Positions 1-4,991 of a stretch of DNA of 7,903 nt are shown one piece after another. The DNA is from Candidatus Stercoripulliclostridium merdigallinarum (GTDB lineage: Bacteria > Bacillota > Clostridia > Christensenellales > DTU072). The notes under the pieces were generated by a model. The model did not search any database and had not been told where the DNA came from. It worked only from the letters and a program-made list of their open reading frames with translations. The position numbers and the translations under genes are program-made. Each line of letters starts with the position of its first letter. Position 1 is the first letter of the stretch. Location: the NCBI GenBank assembly GCA_018714575.1, contig DVNF01000068.1:1-7903 (forward strand), read 5' to 3'.

Positions 1-1710
1 GGCGGGAGCCGAGCCGTTAGCGGTCGCGGCATACTTTTCCGAATAAGTTTTTGCTCCGACGTCAGCCATGCTCAGCACATTGAACGCGTCTATACATTGT
101 ATATTTTCGGGTACGTTCGGGTTGATAATAGCCAGATCCAGCCCCGCCCACAAAGCGGCTGTCAAAAAGCCCGAATTGATAATTTGACGGCGCGGCAGTC
201 CGAAAGAAATGTTCGACACTCCCAACACGGTTTTAACGCCGAAACGGCGTTTGACTTCGGTGATCGCACGCAAAGTTTCGACCGCCTGACTTTGTTCCGC
301 GCCTGCGGTCAGGGTCAGCGTATCGATTATAACGGACGATGAGGGTATCGAATATTTAGCCGCCTCGGTTACTATTTTCTCGGCTATCCTGATACGCTCT
401 TCAGCCGATTTGGGTACCCCTTTTTCGTCTATCGTTAACCCGATCACCATACTTCCGTATTTTTTGACCAAAGGCAAAACGGTATCCAGCGAACGTTGTT
501 CCCCGGAAACGGAATTGACGATGGCACGTCCGTTATATCTCCTTAACGCGCGTTCCAATACCGCGGGATCCGTGGAATCTATCTGCAACGGAAGTTCGGT
601 CACGCCCTCCAACAGGTTTATCAATTTTACTATCGCGGCGCCCTCGTCGATACCGGGGACTCCTGCGTTGACGTCCAGGATATCGGCGCCGGCTTCGGCT
701 TGTTCGATGGCTTGCGCGGCGATGTAGCCGTAATCACCGGAAGCCAAAGCCGCCTTTACGGCTTTTTTGCCTGTAGGATTGATGCGCTCACCGACGATTT
801 TAACGCCGTTTAAAGGTACGCATCTAGATGCGGAGCACACGACAGGGGGGACTGTGACGTTTCTTTTTATCGGTTTCCTGTCTATCTTTTTCGCAATAGC
901 CGCGATGTGTTCCATAGTAGTACCGCAACAGCCTCCGATCACCGACGCTCCCGCTTTTTGGAACAGGTCGGCATATTCGGCGAATTCTTCTGCGCCTACG
1001 TTGTAATTCCCGTCTGCGTCCGGTAATCCTGCATTGGCTTGGACGATGACGGGTTTAGGACTAATTTCGGCGATACGTTCTACTATCGGCAATAATTGTT
1101 TCGGACCTAAAGAACAGTTTACGCCCAGAACGTCGGCGATCGAATACATAGAATATATAAACGATTCGACGGAAACTCCGGTAAAGGTTCGCATATTGCT
1201 GTCGAAAGTCATCGACACTATGACGGGAAGAGAGCAGTTTTCTTTTGCCGCCAAAGCCGCCGCCCTGGCTTCGGTAAGGTCGGACATCGTTTCTATCAAA
1301 ACGACGTCGGCGCCGGAGCCGTTTAAAACAGCGGACTTATAGACTTCGTAAAATTCCTCAAACGTAGTGGAGCCCATCGGTTCGGACATCAATCCGGTAG
1401 GTCCCAGATCCAAAGCCACAAATTTATCGCCTTTATCGCCGGCGGCTTGTCTGGCGATCTTGACGGCGGCTTTAATAATATTTTCCGAATCTTTTCCGGC
1501 TTTTATATAATTCGCGCCGAAGGTGTTCGTCGTAACTACGTCGGCTCCGGCGCGGACGTAATCGGCGTGAATAGCGGCTACCGCCGCGGGATCTGTCAGA
1601 TTTATCAGCTCTGGAACGACGGCGGTTTTTATGGCTCTGCGCACTAATTCGGTGCCGAATGCTCCGTCGAAAATGATAACGCTTTCATTCAGTTTTTTTA
1701 AAAAGTCCAT
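1..1710 (-). CDS. metH: Cobalamin-dependent methionine synthase, N-terminal part (runs off left edge)
   Basis: Cytoplasmic enzyme that transfers a methyl group from 5-methyl-tetrahydrofolate through cobalamin to homocysteine, giving methionine. The 570 visible codons are open without a stop and continue past the window. Residues about 1-290 are the homocysteine-binding barrel: it opens with IFDGAFGTEL, and the three zinc-ligand cysteines of the family are visible as C199 (GVNCSLGP) and C261/C262 (GGCCGT). Residues about 300-570 are the pterin (methyl-folate) barrel, with GERINPTG at 308-314, DILDVNAG at 343-350, QIDST at 376-380 and VLGVSNISFGLP near 495-506. The cobalamin-binding module would lie beyond the edge. 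The start is fixed by AAAGGAG at 1720-1726, nine bases upstream, which overlaps the end of the preceding gene; the intergenic gap is 6 bp. The reactivation domain of long MetH proteins is probably absent from this one because a separate gene supplies it immediately upstream. Identification is firm; the full length is unknown. Confidence 0.96.
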   Translation of the reverse strand, partial: MDFLKKLNESVIIFDGAFGTELVRRAIKTAVVPELINLTDPAAVAAIHADYVRAGADVVTTNTFGANYIKAGKDSENIIKAAVKIARQAAGDKGDKFVALDLGPTGLMSEPMGSTTFEEFYEVYKSAVLNGSGADVVLIETMSDLTEARAAALAAKENCSLPVIVSMTFDSNMRTFTGVSVESFIYSMYSIADVLGVNCSLGPKQLLPIVERIAEISPKPVIVQANAGLPDADGNYNVGAEEFAEYADLFQKAGASVIGGCCGTTMEHIAAIAKKIDRKPIKRNVTVPPVVCSASRCVPLNGVKIVGERINPTGKKAVKAALASGDYGYIAAQAIEQAEAGADILDVNAGVPGIDEGAAIVKLINLLEGVTELPLQIDSTDPAVLERALRRYNGRAIVNSVSGEQRSLDTVLPLVKKYGSMVIGLTIDEKGVPKSAEERIRIAEKIVTEAAKYSIPSSSVIIDTLTLTAGAEQSQAVETLRAITEVKRRFGVKTVLGVSNISFGLPRRQIINSGFLTAALWAGLDLAIINPNVPENIQCIDAFNVLSMADVGAKTYSEKYAATANGSAPA

Positions 1711-1716
1711 AGAATA

Positions 1717-2331
1717 TTACTCCTTTCTGAAAGCGCAATCGGTTTTATTGCACTTCTTGCAATCGTGGTGCAAACAGCGTTTGACTCCTACGGGAGCAAT
1801 CGCCGTAATAGATTTTAACGGGATCAAGGTATGATTTTTTTCTACCGCCAAACCTATTTTGGTGTCGGCAGACAGCATGGTTTGAATATCGCGTTGTATA
1901 GAGATCGGCAGATCGCCGTAGCCGGGGGAAAATCTGTCGCCGACAGGGGATCCGATTTCCGCGGCTATGCCGTCCGTAAATTCGTCGGCAAAGGCTTCGA
2001 TTGCAGCGGAAGCCGCCGCGTCGAACAAAAAAGCTCGGGTTTCGGAGATCTTGTTCAAACGTGCCGTTTCGATATCGACTTTTAAACCCAGGGTCACAGC
2101 CATTACGACGACCTCGTCGGCGTTACCCAGGTGCTTAATTATATCCGTACCTTGCAAACGGTAGTTTATATCGGTTAAGACTCCGTTTCGATAGGCAAAC
2201 TTTTTATATACGCCCTTGGGCTCGGCGACTTTCAAAACGGCGTCGGTCGCTTCCGCCACTTTTTTTACGATGGATTCGTCGGGAATTTTTACTCCGATAT
2301 ATCTTAAAATATCACTCTCAGGAACGTTCAT
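1717..2331 (-). CDS. Stand-alone methionine synthase reactivation-domain protein with Cys-rich tail
   Basis: The 204-residue product resembles the C-terminal activation domain of cobalamin-dependent methionine synthase, which binds S-adenosylmethionine and helps reductively remethylate oxidised cob(II)alamin. The key signature is RFSPGYGDLP at residues 133-142, matching the RxxxGYxxxP AdoMet-binding motif, preceded by an Ala-rich helix (104-125) and followed by LIPLKSITAIAPVG (169-182). After the domain comes a cysteine cluster, C186, C191, C194 and C199 (CX4CX2CX4C), followed by FRKE. Split reactivation proteins of this kind are known where MetH lacks the domain, as in Thermotoga and clostridia. 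The gene overlaps metF by 14 bp and has no evident Shine-Dalgarno sequence, so translation probably depends on coupling to metF; metH follows 6 bp downstream. The cysteine tail could hold zinc or an Fe-S cluster; this is inference. Confidence 0.88.
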   Translation of the reverse strand: MNVPESDILRYIGVKIPDESIVKKVAEATDAVLKVAEPKGVYKKFAYRNGVLTDINYRLQGTDIIKHLGNADEVVVMAVTLGLKVDIETARLNKISETRAFLFDAAASAAIEAFADEFTDGIAAEIGSPVGDRFSPGYGDLPISIQRDIQTMLSADTKIGLAVEKNHTLIPLKSITAIAPVGVKRCLHHDCKKCNKTDCAFRKE

Positions 2332-3190
2332 CAGACGAAAGGATAGAGGACAAATTGTCTGTGATCGTCTTTGCGACCACGGGGTTATTCATGACGTAAA
2401 CGTGAACGCCTTCGGCTCCGCCGGCGATCAAATCGGCGGCTTGGTCGGTGGCGTAAGCCAATCCCGCCTGCATCAGCGATTCGGGATCGTCCGAATACTT
2501 TGCAATCATACGGGAAACCTTATTCGGTATTTTAGCACCCGAAAGAGCAATTATCCTGTCAACGTTACTCTTTTTTACCAACGGCATTATGCCGGCATGA
2601 ATGGGTACGTCTATGCCGTGCCGAAGGCATCTTTCCCTGAATCGGAAAAAGTCCTCGTTATCGAAAAACAGCTGGGTGATCAGGTGAGTAACGCCCGAAT
2701 CGACTTTTAATTTCAAATATTCCAGGTCGTATTCCAAGGAGGGGCTTTCGGGGTGAGTTTCGGGATAGCAGGCGCCTGCGATATCGAAATGAGGTTTTAT
2801 GCTTTTTATAAACTCTACCAACTCGTTTGCGTGGCGGAAAGCGCCGTTGTCCGCGCCGGGGATCCTGTCGCCGCGCAAAGCCAACACGTTTTCTATGCCC
2901 ATGCCGTCCAACTTTTCAAGCTCGGCGGCAATTTCGTGTTTGTCGGAATTGATGCAGGTAATATGAGCGATAGGTTCGACGCCGTATTTATTTTTCAGCA
3001 ATCCCGCGACCTCTGCCGTTCTGGAGTTACCGGAACCGCCTGCAGAGCAGGTCACGGATATAAAATCGGGTTTTAGCGCTGCCAGCTCCGCAATCGTCTT
3101 TTCCATGACCGAAACGTCGGAAGTAGGTTTCGGCGGAAAGATTTCAAAGGACCAACACAGTCTGTTTTTAGATGTTTCGGATAGTTTCAT
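2318..3190 (-). CDS. metF: 5,10-methylenetetrahydrofolate reductase
   Basis: Flavoprotein that reduces 5,10-methylene-tetrahydrofolate to 5-methyl-tetrahydrofolate, the methyl donor for MetH encoded two genes downstream. The 290 residues match the usual bacterial MetF length. Visible family landmarks are SFEIFPPK at 14-21 with the catalytic glutamate E16, PDFISVTCSAGGSG at 41-54, HITC at 76-79, the FAD-contacting NVLALRGD at 101-108 ending in D108, CYPETHPES at 141-149, HLITQLFFDN at 169-178 and PIHAGIMPL at 196-204. A cysteine (C48) follows SVT, where Escherichia coli MetF has SVTYGA. The start is supported by AGAGG at 3195-3199, four bases from ATG. The 3' end overlaps the next gene by 14 bp and the upstream hypothetical gene ends 23 bp before the start, so it is an internal gene of a methionine/one-carbon operon. 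No MetV partner gene is adjacent. Confidence 0.96.
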   Translation of the reverse strand: MKLSETSKNRLCWSFEIFPPKPTSDVSVMEKTIAELAALKPDFISVTCSAGGSGNSRTAEVAGLLKNKYGVEPIAHITCINSDKHEIAAELEKLDGMGIENVLALRGDRIPGADNGAFRHANELVEFIKSIKPHFDIAGACYPETHPESPSLEYDLEYLKLKVDSGVTHLITQLFFDNEDFFRFRERCLRHGIDVPIHAGIMPLVKKSNVDRIIALSGAKIPNKVSRMIAKYSDDPESLMQAGLAYATDQAADLIAGGAEGVHVYVMNNPVVAKTITDNLSSILSSDERS

Positions 3191-3213
3191 GATGCCTCTA
3201 TGGGGAAATACTG

Positions 3214-3603
3214 TTATTTTCTGTCTGTAATTTTGCGGTATTCGGCGTTTAAAGCGTTTTCGTCCTGTTTTAACGCGGCGGTACGTTGAGCTTCCTTTAT
3301 CAGCGGTTGATTTTCCGATAAAATTTCACGAACGTCCTTTGCGTTTTCGACTTTTCTGCGTTGTTGTTCGTTTCGCTGTTTCATCAGCGCGATCCTTCTG
3401 GCGGTATAGTCGTTGGACTCTCTCAGCTTTGCCGTTTCGCGGCGCATTTTAAACGTGGTTTTTGCGATAGGGACGTCCCTGGTCCACTTCAGGGGCACAC
3501 CGGAGTCTTCCGCGTAAGCCGTGGTAAACTCCGCTTCGGGAATGTCGCGTTCAACCAGATATTGCAAAAATTGCGGGACGCCCGCCTCCGTACTTTTTTT
3601 CAT
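3214..3603 (-). CDS. Hypothetical charged helical protein, first gene of the met operon
   Basis: I do not recognise this 129-residue protein. It has no signal peptide, membrane segment or cysteine. Residues 1-45 form a small mixed segment (FLQYLVERDIPEAEF, then VPLKW), and residues about 50-129 are dominated by Arg, Lys, Glu and Gln (for example KQRNEQQRRK at 75-84), suggesting long helices or a coiled coil. Codon use looks like its neighbours, which supports a real gene. I place the start at the ATG at 3603. A longer reading from a TTG at 3645 would add 14 residues, but those codons are exactly the -35/-10 promoter. No Shine-Dalgarno lies before the ATG; the predicted transcription start is the A of the ATG, so the mRNA may be leaderless. 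metF follows after 23 bp. A role in folate or methionine metabolism is suggested only by position. Confidence 0.72.
   Translation of the reverse strand: MKKSTEAGVPQFLQYLVERDIPEAEFTTAYAEDSGVPLKWTRDVPIAKTTFKMRRETAKLRESNDYTARRIALMKQRNEQQRRKVENAKDVREILSENQPLIKEAQRTAALKQDENALNAEYRKITDRK
3573..3585 (-). promoter_or_regulatory. Small GC hairpin followed by a short T run near the 5' end of the met transcript
   Basis: Minus strand GCGGG-CGT-CCCGC forms a 5-bp perfect stem with a 3-base loop, followed by AATTTTTG. It lies in codons 7-11 of the 129-residue gene, about 18 bases after the predicted transcript start. The shape resembles a weak intrinsic terminator or attenuator, but the stem and T run are short and the bases also encode protein, so it may be coincidence. 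Confidence 0.25.
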
Positions 3604-3609
3604 AGGGAT

Positions 3610-3638
3610 ATTATAAGTTACGCGCCGGTAAAAGTCAA
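3610..3638 (-). promoter_or_regulatory. Strong sigma-A-type promoter of the met operon
   Basis: On the minus strand, TTGACT (3633-3638) and TATAAT (3610-3615) are separated by exactly 17 bp, five of six and six of six matches to consensus. Six bases follow the -10 box before the ATG of the 129-residue gene, so the expected +1 (seventh base after the -10) is base 3603, the A of that ATG. The upstream tetR gene ends at 3672 with no visible terminator, so some read-through from tetR is also possible. Confidence in the promoter is high; the exact start of transcription is inferred. Confidence 0.83.
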
Positions 3639-3671
3639 TTAACAATGCTTTTAAAGTCGATTTTCAGGAAT

Positions 3672-4283
3672 TTAAGCGTGTTTCAGACCCATCAATGCCG
3701 TTAAAGTTTGAATTACCAAAGCTTTCATTCTTTCGTAATCGATATATTCGTGATGATCGAAAACGTATTCGTGAGCAAAAGATTGCAAAATATCCATGGC
3801 AAAGTGCACTTTTTCATTGGCGTCCTCGTTCAAAACGCCCAGTTCGGTCAGCCTGGAGGCGATTTTCAACGTAATTTCGTCCTCGAACGCAATAAATACA
3901 GCGTTTATTTCGGGATCGGTATGGGTCAACGAATGTAACGCTTCGTGCATTCCGGAGTTTTCTTTGTGCGCCGTCAATACTATATCCAAAACGGCAGGGA
4001 TACTGTTTAGGGCGTCGGACGACGATTTGATTTCCAATAACAGCTTTAAAATCGGTGCTGTGATTTTATCCATATAAATGGCAGTCACTTCGCGCAGTAT
4101 ATCCTTTTTGTCGCGGAAATATCCGTAAACTATGCCGGTAGACACGCCGGCGCGCTTTGCTATCAATGCAGTGTTCGTTTCGTGATAACCCATATCGGAA
4201 AACAGCTCGTAGCCAGCCTGAATAATTCTGTTTTTCTTTTCTATGGAACGTTCCTGCCTGGGTTCCCGCACCGTTTTTGCCAT
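3672..4283 (-). CDS. TetR-family transcriptional regulator
   Basis: The 203-residue protein has the typical TetR length and layout. The N-terminal DNA-binding domain spans about residues 15-65: a first helix IIQAGYELFSDMGYHETN, then the helix-turn-helix ALIAKRAGVSTGIVYGYF with the characteristic YGYFRDKKDIL ending (53-63). The rest is a helical ligand/dimerisation domain with no recognisable family signature, so the ligand is unknown. The start at 4283 is supported by AAAGGCGG at 4291-4298, seven bases upstream. The gene is divergent from the feoA1-feoA2-feoB operon; one inverted repeat sits between the two divergent -35 boxes and a second copy at the feo start, so control of feo and of itself is likely. 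It is transcribed toward the met operon, which has its own promoter. A role for TetR proteins in ferrous iron uptake is not standard; Fur- or DtxR-type regulators are more usual. Confidence 0.93.
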   Translation of the reverse strand: MAKTVREPRQERSIEKKNRIIQAGYELFSDMGYHETNTALIAKRAGVSTGIVYGYFRDKKDILREVTAIYMDKITAPILKLLLEIKSSSDALNSIPAVLDIVLTAHKENSGMHEALHSLTHTDPEINAVFIAFEDEITLKIASRLTELGVLNEDANEKVHFAMDILQSFAHEYVFDHHEYIDYERMKALVIQTLTALMGLKHA

Positions 4284-4301
4284 ACTTTAGCCGCCTTTAT
4301 T

Positions 4302-4316
4302 ATATTGAATCAATAT
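4302..4316. promoter_or_regulatory. Short perfect palindrome at the tetR transcription start
   Basis: ATATTGA-A-TCAATAT, 7-bp perfect arms around one base. It lies between the tetR -10 box and its ribosome binding site and includes the predicted tetR +1 (about 4314). Its sequence differs from the twin repeats at 4355 and 4419, so if it is an operator it is probably for another protein. AT-rich DNA makes short palindromes common by chance. Confidence 0.35.
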
Positions 4317-4320
4317 TTTA

Positions 4321-4349
4321 ATTATATATTAAGAGGTAAAAAAAGGCAA
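4321..4349 (-). promoter_or_regulatory. tetR promoter
   Basis: On the minus strand, TTGCCT (4344-4349) and TATAAT (4321-4326) are separated by 17 bp. Expected transcription start is near 4314, about 31 bases before the tetR ATG. The -35 box is 5 bp from the first inverted repeat at 4355-4380, so a protein bound there could also touch this promoter. Confidence 0.7.
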
Positions 4350-4354
4350 CGAAT

Positions 4355-4380
4355 AAAATATGAAAAATAATTCATATTTT
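4355..4380. promoter_or_regulatory. Operator 1: 10-6-10 inverted repeat between divergent promoters
   Basis: Perfect inverted repeat: left arm AAAATATGAA (4355-4364), spacer AAATAA, right arm TTCATATTTT (4371-4380). It ends 3 bp before the -35 box of the feo promoter and starts 5 bp after the -35 box of the tetR promoter. The symmetry and placement are those of a TetR-type operator. A second copy with the same spacer length lies at 4419-4443. Binding by the neighbouring TetR protein is inferred. Confidence 0.8.
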
Positions 4381-4383
4381 TTC

Positions 4384-4412
4384 TTGACACGGCTATGGAG
4401 GCGGAGTATAAT
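4384..4412 (+). promoter_or_regulatory. Consensus promoter of the feo operon
   Basis: TTGACA (4384-4389), 17-bp spacer, TATAAT (4407-4412): a perfect match to the housekeeping sigma consensus in both boxes. Expected +1 is 4419, giving a leader of about 56 bases before feoA1. Such a strong promoter implies that control is by repression, consistent with the inverted repeats on each side. Confidence 0.9.
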
Positions 4413-4418
4413 TTAGAC

Positions 4419-4443
4419 AAATGTGAATGATATTTCATATTTT
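4419..4443. promoter_or_regulatory. Operator 2: second copy of the inverted repeat at the feo transcription start
   Basis: Left arm AAATGTGAA (4419-4427), spacer TGATAT, right arm TTCATATTTT (4434-4443). The right arm is identical to that of operator 1 and the left arm differs by one base over nine (G for A); the spacer length is again 6 but its sequence differs. The repeat begins at the predicted +1 and covers the first 25 transcribed bases. Centre-to-centre distance to operator 1 is 63 bp, about six helical turns. Confidence 0.78.
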
Positions 4444-4474
4444 CGCCGCAGGCGGAATATGTTAAAGGAGAGAT

Positions 4475-4690
4475 ATGCCGTTAATATTTGCCCCCGTCGA
4501 GAGGGCTTTGAAAGTAATAAAGATCATGGCAGACGACAAAACCAAAAAACATTTGGAAAATTTGGGCATCACGATAAATTCGGAGCTGCAGATATTAAAC
4601 TCCGGATCTTCCGTGATCGTATTGATAAAAGCAACGCGGTTGGCGTTGGATTCGGGACTGGCGTCGAAGATCTTTGTCGTGCAGGCATAG
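4475..4690 (+). CDS. feoA: FeoA-family protein, first copy
   Basis: A 71-residue cytoplasmic SH3-like FeoA-domain protein, thought to act with the membrane transporter FeoB in ferrous iron uptake. It opens with MPLIFAP and contains KHLENLGITINSELQIL (25-41), then VIVLIKATRLALDSGLASKIFVV (47-69). The order LGI, then an RLALD-type motif, then A-x-KIFV is the usual FeoA ending. The start is set by AAAGGAG at 4464-4470, four bases from the ATG. A small hairpin CGCC-GCA-GGCG (4444-4454) lies in the leader. It is the first gene of the operon behind the repeat-flanked promoter; 70 bp separate it from the second feoA. Sequence similarity between the two FeoA copies is low, so they are probably not interchangeable. 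Confidence 0.9.
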   Translation: MPLIFAPVERALKVIKIMADDKTKKHLENLGITINSELQILNSGSSVIVLIKATRLALDSGLASKIFVVQA

Positions 4691-4760
4691 GCTTTACCGT
4701 TAAAAAAATTTGAACAGGCTATGAGGGGAAGTTATGAAGCCAATAATCGGAGGAACGAAG

Positions 4761-4991
4761 ATGTACAAAAAACTCAGCGAGTTTAACGTAGGCGAAACGG
4801 GGATCGTAAGAACCGTTTCGGGCGAAGGCGTCGTAAGACGCAGGCTGTTCGACATGGGATTGACCCCGGGCGCAGAGGTCTACCTTAGGAAGCGCGCGCC
4901 GCTTGGCGATCCCGTCGAAGTGACCTTAAGAGGGTATGAACTCACCCTTAGAAAAGTCGAAGCCGAATGCGTTATGATGGAGGTGAAGTGA
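4761..4991 (+). CDS. feoA: FeoA-family protein, second copy
   Basis: A 76-residue FeoA-domain protein: LSEFNVGETGIVRTVSGEG (5-23), then RRRLFDMGLTPGAEVYLRKRAPLGDPVEVTLRGYELTLR with the hallmark RRLxDMGLxPG (27-37), APLGDP (46-51) and RGYELTLR (57-64). This is the canonical FeoA form, closer to the classical small partner of FeoB than the first copy. I chose ATG 4761 because GGAGG (4749-4753) sits seven bases upstream and homology starts there. An in-frame ATG at 4734 behind AGGGG is possible and would add nine residues. The stop TGA shares its last A with the feoB start codon, so translation is coupled to feoB. Confidence 0.93.
   Translation: MYKKLSEFNVGETGIVRTVSGEGVVRRRLFDMGLTPGAEVYLRKRAPLGDPVEVTLRGYELTLRKVEAECVMMEVK

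Noticed and set aside
3604..3645. N-terminal extension of the 129-residue protein from TTG 3645
   Set aside because: The extra 14 codons coincide exactly with a TTGACT-17-TATAAT promoter, and there is no ribosome site before the TTG.
4355..4443. Fur or DtxR box at the feo promoter
   Set aside because: The repeats are clean 10-6-10 inverted repeats without GATAAT-type hexamer arrays or a TTAGG/CCTAA core, and a TetR gene is adjacent. Only binding data could exclude it fully.
4734..4760. Nine-residue N-terminal extension of the second FeoA
   Set aside because: It has a fair AGGGG upstream, but GGAGG with ideal spacing precedes ATG 4761, where FeoA homology begins. Kept as an alternative only.
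4967..4990. Eight-residue extension of FeoB
   Set aside because: It lies inside feoA2 and precedes the normal FeoB start; GGAGGTG is placed for ATG 4991.
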